DNA of 64,000 nucleotides from Nonomuraea guangzhouensis. GTDB lineage: Bacteria; Actinomycetota; Actinomycetes; Streptosporangiales; Streptosporangiaceae. The stretch covers positions 248,001 to 312,000 of the forward strand of contig NZ_JAHKRM010000004.1 in assembly GCF_019396345.1 (NCBI RefSeq), given 5' to 3'. The notes under the pieces were generated by a model, which worked only from the letters and a program-made list of their open reading frames with translations, was not told the DNA's origin and did no database searches. Every line of letters begins with the position of its first letter. Position 1 is the stretch's first letter. The translations under genes and the position numbers were made by a program. Below are positions 25,119 to 34,346 of the stretch, in pieces.

Positions 25119-25919
25119 GTGCTCAGCCGCCGCTTCGCGTTTCTCGATCACCCGGGCCCGCTGGCCTTCGCGCACCGCGGAGGCGCCGCCGAGGGCGCTG
25201 AAAACTCCGCCGCCGCCTTCGAGCAGGCCGTGCGGCTGGGCTATCGCTACCTGGAGACCGACGCGCACGCCACCGCCGACGGAGTGCTGCTCGCCTTCCA
25301 CGACCACACGCTCGACCGGGTCACCGACCGGCGCGGCCGCATCTCGGAGCTGCCCTACAGCGCGGTCAGGCAGGCGCGCATCGACGGCGTGCACGAGATC
25401 CCGCTGCTGGAGGACCTGCTCGGCGGCTATCCGGAGATCCGCTTCAACATCGACGTGAAGGAAGCCGCCGCGATCGCGCCGCTGGCCGAGGCGGTCCGGC
25501 GCACGGCGGCCTACGACCGGATCTGCCTGACCTCCTTCTCCGACGAACGCCTGGTGCTGGCCAGGGCCGCGCTCGGCGGAGAGGTCTGCTCGGCGCTCGG
25601 CCCGCGTGGCGTCGCCGCGCTGCGCGCCGCCGCGGCCACCTCCGGCTACGGCCGGCTGCTGGCCCGGCTGAAGCGCGCGGGTGTGCCCTGCGCGCAGGTG
25701 CCGGTGGGCTTCCGCGGCCTGAAGGTCACCACCCAAAGCCTCATCCGTACGGCGCACGCCATCGGCATGCAGGTGCACGTGTGGACGATCAACGACCCCG
25801 TCCGCATGGAACACCTGCTCGACCTCGGCGTCGACGGCATCATGACCGACAACGTCACCGGCCTTCGCGACGTGCTGGAGCGTCGCGGCCTGTGGCATCC
25901 CGGCCGCATGGCCGCATAG
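25119..25919 (+). CDS. Glycerophosphodiester phosphodiesterase
   Basis: About 266 aa GDPD-family TIM barrel. AFAHRGGAAEGAENSAAAFEQAV carries the catalytic HRG and the metal Glu; LETDAHATADGVLLAFHDHTLDRVTD carries the second metal site and the catalytic His of FHDHTLDR. The C-terminal VHVWTINDPVRMEHLLDLGVDGIMTDNVTGL is typical. It should hydrolyse glycerophosphodiesters to glycerol-3-phosphate and an alcohol. No signal peptide, so it acts in the cytosol on imported or recycled lipid head groups. Confidence 0.93.
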   Translation: MLSRRFAFLDHPGPLAFAHRGGAAEGAENSAAAFEQAVRLGYRYLETDAHATADGVLLAFHDHTLDRVTDRRGRISELPYSAVRQARIDGVHEIPLLEDLLGGYPEIRFNIDVKEAAAIAPLAEAVRRTAAYDRICLTSFSDERLVLARAALGGEVCSALGPRGVAALRAAAATSGYGRLLARLKRAGVPCAQVPVGFRGLKVTTQSLIRTAHAIGMQVHVWTINDPVRMEHLLDLGVDGIMTDNVTGLRDVLERRGLWHPGRMAA

Positions 25920-25933
25920 GAGCGACACGACAC

Positions 25934-27376
25934 ATGCCCGTACCCGCACCCCCCGCGGCTCCCGACGACACCGCCGACTCTCCCGCCGCACGCAGGCGCG
26001 AACAGCGCGGCTGGTACATCTACGACTGGGCCAACTCCGCCTTCTACACCACGATCATCTCGGTCTTCCTCAGCCCGTACCTCATCTCGGTCGCCAAGAC
26101 CGCGGCCTGCGCCAAGGACTTCCCCTCGGTCGCGGCCGCCACCTGCTCGGCCGACTTCGACAAGCTGGCCGAGGCCCATCCCGGCCTCGGCTACGTCGAC
26201 GTGCTCGGCGCCGACATCAGGCCGGCCGCGTTCTTCGGGCTGATGCTGACCGTGTCGGTGCTGCTGCAGATCGTCTGCCTGCCGATCGTGGGCGCGCTGG
26301 CCGACCACACCGGCCGCAAGAAGGAGATGCTCGCCACCTTCGCCTACCTGGGCGCACTGGCCACCGCGGGCCTGTACTTCCTCGAAGGCGACCGCTACGT
26401 GCTGGGCGGGGTGCTGTTCATCCTGGCCAACCTGGCCTACGGCTCGTCCGTCGTGGTCTACGACTCCTTCCTGCCGCAGATCTCCACCGCCGAGGAACGC
26501 GACCGCGTCTCCTCCCGCGGCTGGGCGATCGGCTACCTGGGCGGCGGCCTGCTGCTGGCGCTCAACCTGGTGCTCTATCTCCAGCACGAGAGCCTCGGGC
26601 TGACCGAGGGCATGTCGGTGCGGATCAGCATGACCTCGGCCGGCCTGTGGTGGGCCATCTTCACGATCGTCCCGCTCCTGCGGCTGCGCAACCGGCCGGT
26701 CCCGGTCCACGAGAGCACGGCGCTGCGCTCGGTCGGCGGCAGCTTCAAGCAGCTCGGCCGGACGCTCAGCGAGCTGCGGCGCTATCCGCTGACGCTGTTG
26801 TTCCTGGTGGCCTACCTCGTCTACAACGACGGCGTGCAGACCGTCATCGGCAACAGCTCGGCCTTCGCCTCCGAGGCGCTCAAGCTGAGCAAGGACACGC
26901 AGATCAGCGCCATCCTCATGGTGCAGTTCGTGGCGTTCTTCGGGGCACTGCTGATGGGCCGGCTGGCCCGCCGGTTCGGCACCAAGAACACCGTGCTGGG
27001 CAGTCTGGTCGTGTGGACGGTGATCGTGATCATCGCCTACTTCCTGCAGGAGAAGGCCGCCCTGCAGTTCTATCTGCTGGCCTTCGCCATCTCGATCGTG
27101 CTGGGCGGCACCCAGGCGCTGTCGCGCTCGCTGTTCTCGCTGGTGATCCCGAAGGGGCGGGAGGCCGAATACTTCAGCCTGCTGCAGATCAGCGACAAGG
27201 GGTCGGCGTTCATCGGCGCGCTGACGGTGACGATCGCGGTCCAGCTCACCAACAGCTATCGGATGGCCATCATCTCGATGGTCGTCTTCTTCATCGTGGG
27301 CTTCGTCCTGCTGGCCATGGTCAACCTGCCCAAGGCCATCCGCGACGCGGGCAACGAGGTGCCGGCCCGGATCTGA
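25934..27376 (+). CDS. MFS transporter, UMF1/Atg22 family
   Basis: About 480 aa, 12 predicted membrane helices. The family signature is at the N-terminus: RGWYIYDWANSAFYTTIISVFLSPYL; also PIVGALADHTGRKKEM, SSRGWAIGYLGGGLLLALNL and GGTQALSRSLFSLVIPKGREAEYFSL. The yeast relative Atg22 exports amino acids from the vacuole; bacterial substrates are unknown. ATG 25934 follows the phosphodiesterase stop by 14 bp, so the two may be co-transcribed. Confidence 0.9.
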   Translation: MPVPAPPAAPDDTADSPAARRREQRGWYIYDWANSAFYTTIISVFLSPYLISVAKTAACAKDFPSVAAATCSADFDKLAEAHPGLGYVDVLGADIRPAAFFGLMLTVSVLLQIVCLPIVGALADHTGRKKEMLATFAYLGALATAGLYFLEGDRYVLGGVLFILANLAYGSSVVVYDSFLPQISTAEERDRVSSRGWAIGYLGGGLLLALNLVLYLQHESLGLTEGMSVRISMTSAGLWWAIFTIVPLLRLRNRPVPVHESTALRSVGGSFKQLGRTLSELRRYPLTLLFLVAYLVYNDGVQTVIGNSSAFASEALKLSKDTQISAILMVQFVAFFGALLMGRLARRFGTKNTVLGSLVVWTVIVIIAYFLQEKAALQFYLLAFAISIVLGGTQALSRSLFSLVIPKGREAEYFSLLQISDKGSAFIGALTVTIAVQLTNSYRMAIISMVVFFIVGFVLLAMVNLPKAIRDAGNEVPARI

Positions 27377-27389
27377 TCCTCCAGGAGGG

Positions 27390-27869
27390 TCATGCCCCGG
27401 CGGCGAGGACCATCGTGCCCGGGCCCTGGGCGGCGCCGGGGCCGCGCACGGCCCGCACGCTCTCCGCGTCGGCCTCGCCGCCGCAGTGCGGGCACGTCAC
27501 GACCGGCGTGAACTGCTCGCCGCAGGAGTGCACCAGCAGCGCGGGCGGCCCGCCGGGCGGGGTCGCCCACCGGTCCCCCCAGGCCATCAGCGTGAACAGC
27601 GCGGGCACGATGTCGCGGCCCGCCTCGCTCAGCACGTACTCGAAGCGCACCGGCCGCTCCTGGTAGGGCAGCCGCTCCACCACTCCCGCCGCCACCAGGT
27701 GCTCCAGCCGCCGGGTCAGCAGGTTGCGCGAGATGCCCAGATCCTCCGCGAGGTCGTCGAACCTGCGCACCCCCAGGAACAGATCCCGCAAGATCAGCGG
27801 CGTCCACGGCTCGCCGACGACGCCGACGGCCTGGGCGATGGAGCAGTGCATGTCCCCGAACCTGTTCAC
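27390..27869 (-). CDS. HxlR-family transcriptional regulator with zinc-ribbon-like tail
   Basis: About 159 aa. HxlR winged helix: CSIAQAVGVVGEPWTPLILRDLFLGVRRFDDLAEDLGISRNLLTRRLEHLVAAGVVERLPY, including the single N-terminal redox-type Cys. The C-terminal extension has a CPHCGG motif and an earlier Cys (VHSCGEQF) that could bind metal. The GTG is supported by TATGCT 6 nt upstream (leaderless). Divergent from the NTF2-like gene, and an inverted repeat overlaps that gene's promoter and start. Confidence 0.9.
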   Translation of the reverse strand: MNRFGDMHCSIAQAVGVVGEPWTPLILRDLFLGVRRFDDLAEDLGISRNLLTRRLEHLVAAGVVERLPYQERPVRFEYVLSEAGRDIVPALFTLMAWGDRWATPPGGPPALLVHSCGEQFTPVVTCPHCGGEADAESVRAVRGPGAAQGPGTMVLAAGA

Positions 27870-27894
27870 GACCCCAGCATAGTGGGTTGATAAA

Positions 27895-27914
27895 GTGAAC
27901 TCATGACAGTTCAC
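27895..27914. promoter_or_regulatory. Probable HxlR operator
   Basis: Perfect 7-bp arms GTGAACT and AGTTCAC separated by CATGAC. The site overlaps the -10 (TAAAGT) and the start codon of the NTF2-like gene, and lies about 26 bp upstream of the HxlR start. Bound HxlR should block the NTF2-like transcript directly. Confidence 0.7.
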
Positions 27915-28415
27915 ATTCAGGACTCACCCGCCCGCGCCTACCGCGAAGCCGGCGAGGCCAAGAACGTCGACGCGATCATGTCCACCCTGGCGCCGGACGT
28001 GGTCTTCCACTCCCCCCTCAGCGCCACAGCGGGCTTCCACGGGCACGAGCAGGTGCGCGAGCTGTTCACCGCGGCCATGGCCGCCCTGAGCGGCCTGCGC
28101 TACCACACCGACGTGGGCGACGAGCGGACCCGGATGATCGCCGCCACCGCCCGCCTCGGCCGCCAGGAGATCGAGGAGTCGGCACTGCTGCGCCTCGACG
28201 AGCGGGGCCTGATCAAGGAGATCACCATGTGGATCCGGCCACTGCCGGGCCTGACCGCCATGATGGCCGCCCTCGGTCCCGCCCTGGCCAGAGCGACGGG
28301 CAAGCCGGGCCTGCCGCTGCTGGTCGGCGCGGCCACCAAGCCGCTGGCCGCGATGACCCGCCTCGGCGACCGGACCCTGGTCCCCCTGCTCACGAAACGA
28401 GAGCACCGCTCTTGA
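27903..28415 (+). CDS. NTF2/SnoaL-like fold protein
   Basis: About 170 aa. The first 120 residues read as a SnoaL-like cone fold: ARAYREAGEAKNVDAIMSTLAPDVVFHSPLSATAGFHGHEQVRELFTAAM, with the remaining 50 residues a small helical tail. Such folds serve as isomerases, hydrolases or ligand binders. The ATG lies 6 nt after TAAAGT, so it is probably leaderless. Likely repressed by the divergent HxlR regulator. Substrate unknown. Confidence 0.85.
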   Translation: MTVHIQDSPARAYREAGEAKNVDAIMSTLAPDVVFHSPLSATAGFHGHEQVRELFTAAMAALSGLRYHTDVGDERTRMIAATARLGRQEIEESALLRLDERGLIKEITMWIRPLPGLTAMMAALGPALARATGKPGLPLLVGAATKPLAAMTRLGDRTLVPLLTKREHRS

Positions 28416-28464
28416 CATCGTCGCTCCAAAGGGAGAGCATTGCTCACAGAACAGAGCAATGCAC
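28400..28464. promoter_or_regulatory. Three AGAGC-type palindromic sites around a TTGACA -35
   Basis: AGAGCACCGCTCT (28400-28412) is a perfect palindrome; AGAGCATTGCTC (28434-28445) and AGAGCAATGC (28453-28462) are further copies, and the last two also form a 9-bp inverted pair. A consensus -35 TTGACA occupies 28412-28417. The AGAGC-N3-GCTCT form is typical of TetR-family operators. No TetR gene adjoins the controlled membrane-protein gene, so the regulator must be encoded elsewhere. Confidence 0.6.
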
Positions 28465-28481
28465 TTTCCCCTGGAGCCACC

Positions 28482-29126
28482 ATGAACACCCGGCTGACCT
28501 CTGCGGCCTTCGCCGCCAGCGGTGTGCTTTTCCTCATCTATCCGGCCGTGCGGCCGTCCGGCGACGACGCGGCCGCCATGGCGTCGGGCGCTTGGGTGGC
28601 CGGCCATCTGGCGGCCATGATCGGCTTCATCCTCGCCGGGCTGGCCGTCCTCGGCCTGCACCAGGTGCTGGGCGACCGGTTGTCGCTGCGGGCGGCGGTG
28701 GTGACGTGGATCGGCGCGGGGCTCACTCTGCCCTACTACGGCGCCGAGGACTTCGGGCTGAACGTCATCGCCCGCCGGTCACTGCGCGACAACGCGCCGG
28801 CGCTGATGGAGCTGGCCCAGGAGTTCCGGTACGGGCCGGTCGCGGTGACCATGTTCGCCGCCGGGCTCGCGCTGCTGGGTGTGGGGACGGTCATGGCTGC
28901 GGTCGCCGTGTGGCGGTCCGGGGTGCCGGCCCGGTGGAGCGCGGTGGTGTTCGGGGTGGGGTTCGCGCTGTTCATCCCGCAGTTCTTCATGCCGTACCCG
29001 CTGCGGGTCGCGCACGGCGCGCTGATCGCCGTCGGCGGCCTCTGGCTGGCCGCCGAGGTGTGGCGCGCGCGGGGCCGCTCCCAGTCCGCGACGCCGATCA
29101 GGCGGCCCGCCGGCGCCGATCGGTGA
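28482..29126 (+). CDS. Multi-pass membrane protein of unknown function
   Basis: About 214 aa. Six hydrophobic stretches, roughly residues 5-25, 40-65, 77-95, 120-145, 155-175 and 180-198, and short loops; no enzyme motif. Similar to small actinobacterial integral membrane proteins annotated only as hypothetical. ATG 28482 follows a GGAG site; an upstream in-frame TTG lies in the operator region and is unlikely. Its promoter carries three TetR-type operator copies, hinting at control by a drug- or stress-sensing regulator. Confidence 0.75.
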   Translation: MNTRLTSAAFAASGVLFLIYPAVRPSGDDAAAMASGAWVAGHLAAMIGFILAGLAVLGLHQVLGDRLSLRAAVVTWIGAGLTLPYYGAEDFGLNVIARRSLRDNAPALMELAQEFRYGPVAVTMFAAGLALLGVGTVMAAVAVWRSGVPARWSAVVFGVGFALFIPQFFMPYPLRVAHGALIAVGGLWLAAEVWRARGRSQSATPIRRPAGADR

Positions 29127-29191
29127 GCCGCGCGACCACTGATCAGTGAGCCGCGCGACCACTGATCAGTGAGCTGCGCGACCGCTGATCG
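29123..29191. repeat. Three 23-bp tandem repeats at the membrane-protein stop
   Basis: Units beginning GTGAGCCGCGCGACC repeat with period 23; the first two are identical and the third has three changes. The first unit contains the stop codon of the upstream gene. Period 23 is not a multiple of three, consistent with non-coding expansion. Confidence 0.85.
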
Positions 29192-29201
29192 GCGGTCGCG
29201 C
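29176..29201. terminator. Probable bidirectional hairpin terminator
   Basis: Perfect 10-bp stem GCGCGACCGC / GCGGTCGCGC with a 6-nt loop, formed by the third 23-bp repeat and what follows. It lies between convergent genes. There is no U-tract, as is common for actinobacterial terminators. Confidence 0.6.
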
Positions 29202-29247
29202 GCTTGCTGATCGGCCAGCCACGCGACGAGCGGGATCCGTCCGCGCG

Positions 29248-30474
29248 CTACGAGGGCAGCAGCAGGGCCGGGTGGCCGATGACGCGTTCGATCACCACGC
29301 CGGCCGCGCCGAGCACCGCGGCGTTCCCCGCCAGCTCCGAGGCGACCACCGGCGGCACTTCGGTACGCAGCGAGCCGCCCCCCTCCGCCAGGGCGGCCTC
29401 GACGGCCGGGCGGATCCAGGGCGCGAGCGGCGAGAAGATGCCGCCGAGCACGATCGCGCCGGGGTCGACCAGGTTGACGGCCGAGGCCAGGGTGGCCCCG
29501 AGCGCCCGGCCCGCCCCGTCGAGCGCGGCCAGCGCCCGCGGGTCCGAGCGTTCCAGCAGGGCGATGAGCGCCTTGATCGGGCCGTCCGGCTTGGCGGCCG
29601 TGGTCGCCGTGACGGCGGGCAGCCCGGCGGCGCGCAGGATGGCGTCCTGACCGGCGCTCTGCTCCAGGCAGCCGCGCCCGCCGCAGGTGCACGGCGCGCC
29701 CCCCGGCTCCGCGATGAGATGGCCGAGCTCGCCGGCGAACCCGTGCGTGCCACGCAGCACCTGACCGTCCATGACGATGCCGGCCCCGATCCCGATCTCA
29801 CCCGAGACGTGGATGAAGCCGCCGTGCCGCGCCCCGTCGCCGAACCAGAGCTCGGCCAGCGCGGCCAGGTTGGCCTCGTTGTCGTGGCCCGCGGGGATCG
29901 GGAGGTCGGGCAGGGCGTCGCGGAGCAGGGTGCTGACCGGGACGTCGGTCCAGCCGAGGTTCGGGGCGCGGCGGACCAGGCCGTTCTCCCGGTCGAGCAG
30001 GCCGGGGACGGCGACCGTCGCGCCCGCCACGTTCAGGCCCTGCCCGGCGGCCGCGGCGACGGCCTCGGCGGCCAGCCGCCCCAGCGAGGCGATCACCGCC
30101 TCGGGCGACCGGCCCCGGTTGTCGAAGGTCACGAGCTGGTGGTAGCGAGTACGCCGGCCCAGGTCCAGCACGCACGCGGCGAGGTAGTCGACGTTGATCT
30201 CCAGCCCGAGCGCGGCGGCGCCGTCACCGTTGACCGAGACCGCGATCCCGGGCCGGCCGCGCTCGCCGTCCTGCACCAGCGCGCCGTCCTGGACCAGCCC
30301 GGCGCCTTCGAGCACCGCGAGCAGGTTGGAGACGGTGGTCTTGGTGAACCCGGTTTTCTCGGCGAGCCGGGCGCGGGTGACCGGCTGGCAGCGCACGACC
30401 TGCTCCAGCACGACGGCGAGGTTGCGCTCGCGCATCGTGGCGTGCCTGAGCGGCCCTTCCCTGGATTTTGTCAC
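29248..30474 (-). CDS. xylR: ROK-family repressor of xylose genes
   Basis: About 408 aa. N-terminal winged helix VTRARLAEKTGFTKTTVSNLLAVLEGAGLVQDG, then the ROK fold with GFIHVSGEIGIGAGIVMDGQVLRGTHGFAGELGH and the zinc motif CTCGGRGCLEQ. The sugar-binding ExGH site is present as ELGH. Divergent from xylB, so it is assigned as the xylose repressor by position; the symbol is by that inference. TAGTCT lies 6 nt before the GTG start, again suggesting a leaderless mRNA. Confidence 0.87.
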   Translation of the reverse strand: MTKSREGPLRHATMRERNLAVVLEQVVRCQPVTRARLAEKTGFTKTTVSNLLAVLEGAGLVQDGALVQDGERGRPGIAVSVNGDGAAALGLEINVDYLAACVLDLGRRTRYHQLVTFDNRGRSPEAVIASLGRLAAEAVAAAAGQGLNVAGATVAVPGLLDRENGLVRRAPNLGWTDVPVSTLLRDALPDLPIPAGHDNEANLAALAELWFGDGARHGGFIHVSGEIGIGAGIVMDGQVLRGTHGFAGELGHLIAEPGGAPCTCGGRGCLEQSAGQDAILRAAGLPAVTATTAAKPDGPIKALIALLERSDPRALAALDGAGRALGATLASAVNLVDPGAIVLGGIFSPLAPWIRPAVEAALAEGGGSLRTEVPPVVASELAGNAAVLGAAGVVIERVIGHPALLLPS

Positions 30475-30479
30475 GATCT

Positions 30480-30546
30480 AAGACTAATGGGTCTTCCTGG
30501 CGATTCGCCGGTCTGTTACGCTATTTAATCCATACAGTTTACTAAT
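30480..30546. promoter_or_regulatory. Candidate XylR sites between xylR and xylB
   Basis: AAGAC-TAATGG-GTCTT (30480-30495) is a short palindrome over the xylR -10. The hexamer ACTAAT occurs here and again at 30541, just before the xylB ribosome site, in an AT-rich stretch. These are candidate ROK half-sites; no long perfect palindrome is seen. Confidence 0.35.
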
Positions 30547-30557
30547 ATGGAGTCCGG

Positions 30558-31964
30558 GTGACAGAGGCACTGGTGGCCGGGGTCGACTCCTCGACTCAGT
30601 CGACCAAGATCGTGCTGTGCCGGGCCGGTGACGGCACGGTGGTCGACGAGTTCGCGGCCCCGCATCCCGACGGCACGGAGTGCCATCCCAGCCATTGGGA
30701 GAGCGCGCTCGACAAGGGGCGGCACCTGCTGGAGCGGGCCGCCGCGGTCGCGGTGGCGGCCCAGCAGCACGGCATGGTCGCGCTCGACGGCGCCGGCAAG
30801 GTCGTACGGCCCGCCCTGCTGTGGAACGACACGCGGTCGGCGCCGCAGGCCACGCGGCTGACCGGCGAGCTGGGCGGTCCCGCCCGGTGGGCCGAGCTGA
30901 CCGGCAGCGTGCCCGTGGCCTCGTTCACGGTCACCAAGCTCCGCTGGATGGCCGAGCACGAGCCGGAGCTCGCCGCCCGCACCGAGGCCGTGCTGCTCCC
31001 CCACGACTGGCTGACCTGGCGGCTGGGCGAGCGGCGCGAGCTGACGACCGACCGGGGAGACGCCTCGGGCACCGGATACTGGTCCCCGGCGACGGGGACG
31101 TACCTGCCCGAGTTCGTCTCGGCGGCGATCGGGCGCGAGATCGAGCTGCCGCGCGTGGCCGCGCCGAACGAGATCGTCGGAGAGCTGCCGGGCGGCGCCG
31201 CGATCGGGCCGGGCACCGGCGACAACATGGGCGCGGCGCTCGGGCTCGGGCTGCTCCCCGGCGACGTCGCGGTGTCCGTCGGGACCTCGGGCACGGTGTT
31301 CGCGGTGAGCGAGGTGCCCGCCGCCGACCCCTCGGGGATGGTCGCCGGGTTCGCGGACGCGACCGGCCGGTTCATGCCGCTGCTGGCCACGCTCAACGCG
31401 GCCAGGATCCTCTCCTCGGCGGCGTCGATGATCGGCTGCTCGCTGGCGGAGCTGTCGGAGCTCGCGCTGGCCGCCCCGCCGGGCGCCGGCGGGCTCACAC
31501 TGCTGCCCTACCTGGACGGCGAGCGCACCCCGAACCGGCCGGACGCCTCGGGCACGCTCACCGGCCTCACCACACGCAACGCCACCCGCGAGAACCTCGC
31601 GCGCGCGGCCGTCGAGGCGCTGCTCTCCTCCCTCGCCGACGCCATCGACCACCTGGCCGCGCAGGGCGTACGGCCGCGCCGCGTGCTGCTCATCGGCGGC
31701 GGCGCCAAGTCCGAGGCGGTGCGCCGCATCGCCCCCCAGATCTTCGGCATGCCGGTCGCCGTCCCCGCGCCCGCCGAATACGTGGCGCTCGGCGCGGCCC
31801 GCCAGGCCGCCTGGGCGCTGGCCGGCACGCCCGCACCGCCCGTCTGGTCGGCCCAGCCGGTCCAGGAGTACGACGGGCCCCCCACTCCCCATGTCCGCGA
31901 GCAGTACGCCGAGCTCCGCGATCGTACGGCCCGCTGGCAGGACCCCCGAGAGGAACAACCATGA
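30558..31964 (+). CDS. xylB: Xylulokinase
   Basis: FGGY-family sugar kinase, about 468 aa. The N-terminal phosphate loop is [29 protein letters not shown] and [12 protein letters not shown] carry substrate contacts, and the C-terminal half has [27 protein letters not shown] and [15 protein letters not shown]. It phosphorylates D-xylulose to xylulose-5-phosphate for the pentose phosphate pathway. The GTG follows a GGAG site. The stop overlaps the xylA start (ATGA), giving a xylB-xylA operon opposite the ROK repressor. Confidence 0.93.
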   Translation: MTEALVAGVDSSTQSTKIVLCRAGDGTVVDEFAAPHPDGTECHPSHWESALDKGRHLLERAAAVAVAAQQHGMVALDGAGKVVRPALLWNDTRSAPQATRLTGELGGPARWAELTGSVPVASFTVTKLRWMAEHEPELAARTEAVLLPHDWLTWRLGERRELTTDRGDASGTGYWSPATGTYLPEFVSAAIGREIELPRVAAPNEIVGELPGGAAIGPGTGDNMGAALGLGLLPGDVAVSVGTSGTVFAVSEVPAADPSGMVAGFADATGRFMPLLATLNAARILSSAASMIGCSLAELSELALAAPPGAGGLTLLPYLDGERTPNRPDASGTLTGLTTRNATRENLARAAVEALLSSLADAIDHLAAQGVRPRRVLLIGGGAKSEAVRRIAPQIFGMPVAVPAPAEYVALGAARQAAWALAGTPAPPVWSAQPVQEYDGPPTPHVREQYAELRDRTARWQDPREEQP

Positions 31965-33118
31965 GCGAAGACCTGTACACGCCCACCCGCGAGGACCGTT
32001 TCTCCTTCGGCATCTGGACCGTCGGATGGCAGGGCGTCGACGTGTTCGGCCCGGCCACCAGGGCGCCCATGTCCGCCGATCGGGCCGTGCGCAAGCTCGC
32101 CGAGATCGGCGCGTACGGGGTGAACTTCCACGACAACGACGTGTTCGACTTCGACGGGCGCGACCGGGACGAGCGGGTCGGCGCCTTCCGCAAGGCGCTG
32201 GAGGAGACCGGCCTGGTGGTCACCACGGCGACCACCAACCTGTTCTCGCACCCCATCTTCAAGGACGGCGCCTTCACCTCCAACGACCGCGACGTGCGCA
32301 GGTTCGCGCTGCGCAAGGTGATGGACAACATCGACCTGGCCGCCGAGCTGGGCGCGCAGGTGTACGTGTGCTGGGGCGGCAGAGAGGGCGCGGAGTCCGG
32401 CGCGGCCAAGGACGTCAAGGCCGCCCTCGACCGTTACAAGGAAGCCTTCGACGTGCTCGGCGCGTACGTGCTGGACCACGGCTACGACCTCAAGTTCGCG
32501 ATCGAGCCCAAGCCCAACGAGCCGAGGGGCGACATCCTGCTGCCCACCATCGGCCACGCGCTGGCGTTCATCAACGAGCTGGAGCACGCGGAGCTGGTCG
32601 GGCTCAACCCCGAGGTGGGCCACGAGGAGATGGCCGGGCTCAACTACGCGCACGGCATCGCGCAGGCGCTGTGGCACGGCAAGCTGTTCCACATCGACCT
32701 GAATGGGCAGAACGGCCCGCGCTACGACCAGGACTTCCGCTTCGGCGCCGGCAACGCGCGGGGCGCCTTCTGGACCGTCGACGTCCTGGAGTCCAACGGC
32801 TTCTCCGGCCCCATCCACTTCGACTTCAAGCCGCCGCGCACCGAGGACGACGAGGGCGTGTGGGTGTCGGCGGCGGCGTGCATGCGCAACTACCTGATCC
32901 TGCGGGAGAAGGTGCGGGCCTTCCGCGCCGACCCCGAGGTCCAGGAGGCGCTGCGGGCCGCGCGGCTCGACGAGCTGTCCGTGCCGACGCTCGCCGCCGG
33001 GGAGAGCTGGCGCGACGTGCGCTCGTTCACCCCGGACATCGACGCGCTCGCCGCCCGGGGCGCGGCGTTCGAGCACCTTGACCAGCTGGCCATCGAGCAC
33101 CTGTACGGGGTGCGCTGA
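31961..33118 (+). CDS. xylA: Xylose isomerase
   Basis: About 385 aa, the length of the compact class I actinobacterial enzyme (glucose isomerase type). The catalytic His-Asp pair is in [13 protein letters not shown]; metal ligands appear in [26 protein letters not shown] and [20 protein letters not shown]. It interconverts D-xylose and D-xylulose with two divalent metals. Translationally coupled to xylB. No xylose transporter genes adjoin, so uptake must be encoded elsewhere. Confidence 0.96.
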   Translation: MSEDLYTPTREDRFSFGIWTVGWQGVDVFGPATRAPMSADRAVRKLAEIGAYGVNFHDNDVFDFDGRDRDERVGAFRKALEETGLVVTTATTNLFSHPIFKDGAFTSNDRDVRRFALRKVMDNIDLAAELGAQVYVCWGGREGAESGAAKDVKAALDRYKEAFDVLGAYVLDHGYDLKFAIEPKPNEPRGDILLPTIGHALAFINELEHAELVGLNPEVGHEEMAGLNYAHGIAQALWHGKLFHIDLNGQNGPRYDQDFRFGAGNARGAFWTVDVLESNGFSGPIHFDFKPPRTEDDEGVWVSAAACMRNYLILREKVRAFRADPEVQEALRAARLDELSVPTLAAGESWRDVRSFTPDIDALAARGAAFEHLDQLAIEHLYGVR

Positions 33119-33837
33119 CCCGCCTTCACTCCCGGTGGGCGGCTGGGCGCGCTCGCCGGGCTTCTCCCCGCCGGTGGCCGCTCGGCCTCCGGCGGGCGGC
33201 CTGGGTTGGCTCTGTGGGGCGGCCCCGGTCGGCTCATGGCCCTGTGGACTCGGTCGGCCCTGCCCGGTGAGGCGACCCGGTGAGGCGGCCCGGTCAGGCG
33301 GCCCGGGGGCCGACCCGTGAGGCGACCGGTCGGCGTCGCCAGCGCCACGGACCCCCACCGCCTGATCGGCGAACCGAGTGAACAGCTGCTGGACGCACCC
33401 GAAGACGACCGCTGCCCCCACCCGGCCGCGCACACAGCGGCCATCAACCGGGCGCGTCCGCTCCCGGCCTCACCGTCCGGGGCCCGCCGCACCCGCCCGC
33501 ACGGTCGTGCATGGCCCGATGGCGGTAGACGTGTCGGTGGCGGTGGCGGGCCGGTCTGGCGGGCCGGTTCCCCGTGGCGAGTCGGTCCGGTGGCGGAGGT
33601 CGGTCGACATGCATGGCCAGGCTGGGTCTGCTGACCTATGTGGTGGTCGTTCGGAGGCCGTGCATAGCAACTGCGCGTCGATGTCGCGCTCCAGAGGGCG
33701 CCTTGCGGTCGGGCCGATTCACGGAACGCCCCAGAAATAACCCCTGCCTTCACGTGGCCCGGAGCTCCGGAACGCCGACGGAAGCCCGGCTGCGGGCAAC
33801 TCCTCGGGGCGATAGAGATTGGATCACCCCGCATGGG
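33119..33837. other. Long gene-free interval upstream of rbpA
   Basis: About 720 bp. The first 220 bp hold GC-rich direct repeats, notably CGGTGAGGCG-type units at 33265-33330. Open frames exist in several phases but give Arg/Pro/Gly-rich products without family resemblance and with no consistent codon bias. The right end (from about 33640) becomes AT-richer and leads into the rbpA promoter. I see no tRNA or known RNA. Confidence 0.55.
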
Positions 33838-33863
33838 GGAATCCCATCACGGTACCAAGCGTT
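33838..33863 (+). promoter_or_regulatory. Sigma-R (SigH)-type promoter of rbpA
   Basis: GGAAT at 33838-33842 and GTT at 33861-33863 are separated by exactly 18 nt, matching the GGAAT-N18-GTT consensus of the thiol-oxidative stress sigma factor. In Streptomyces coelicolor rbpA is a known sigma-R target. The transcript would have a leader of about 50 nt with a good AGGAGG site. Confidence 0.8.
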
Positions 33864-33919
33864 AGACACCGTGGGAGACAGACCCCTCACGATGGGGGCC
33901 CTGTAGGAGGCATTTAAAC

Positions 33920-34264
33920 ATGGGCGAGCGCGCGCTTCGTGGCACCCGGCTCGGGGCAACCAGCTACGAGAACGACCGTAACACGGATCTGGCCCCGCGC
34001 CAGGAGGTGTCCTACACCTGTCCCAAGGGCCATCGCTTCGAGGTTCCGCTTGCCGCCGAGGCGGAGATTCCCGCGACGTGGGAGTGCCGCATGTGCGGCG
34101 CGACCGCCGTTCGGGTAGACGGCGAGCAGCCGGAGTCGAAGAAGACGAAGCCCCCGCGGACGCACTGGGACATGCTCCTGGAGCGACGGTCCATCGAGGA
34201 CCTGGAAGAGGTGCTCAACGAGAGGCTGGCCGTACTTCGGGCCCAGCGTCGAAAGAGCGCCTGA
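33920..34264 (+). CDS. rbpA: RNA polymerase-binding protein RbpA
   Basis: 114 aa, the standard size. N-terminal tail (GERALRGTRLGATSYEND), zinc/core domain (YTCPKGHRFEVPLAAEAEIPATWECRMCGATAV with paired cysteines), basic linker and C-terminal sigma-interacting domain (HWDMLLERRSIEDLEEVLNERLAVLR). RbpA binds RNA polymerase and group I/II sigma factors, stabilises the open complex and contributes to rifampicin tolerance. Monocistronic: strong sigma-R-type promoter upstream and a strong hairpin terminator downstream. Confidence 0.97.
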   Translation: MGERALRGTRLGATSYENDRNTDLAPRQEVSYTCPKGHRFEVPLAAEAEIPATWECRMCGATAVRVDGEQPESKKTKPPRTHWDMLLERRSIEDLEEVLNERLAVLRAQRRKSA

Positions 34265-34280
34265 CACCTTCTCACGGTGA

Positions 34281-34309
34281 AAGCCCCCGGGCAGCACGCC
34301 CGGGGGCTT
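34281..34309 (+). terminator. rbpA intrinsic terminator
   Basis: Perfect 12-bp stem AAGCCCCCGGGC / GCCCGGGGGCTT with a 5-nt loop, starting 16 nt after the rbpA stop. It is symmetrical enough to stop the convergent fxsA transcript too. Confidence 0.9.
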
Positions 34310-34346
34310 CGCAATGCCCTGACGCGGAAGGCCAGGTAAAGCTTGG

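Noticed and set aside
31508..33433. Long minus-strand frame across xylA and the end of xylB
   Set aside because: Antisense shadow of well-conserved xylose isomerase; composition is typical of reverse frames in high-GC DNA.
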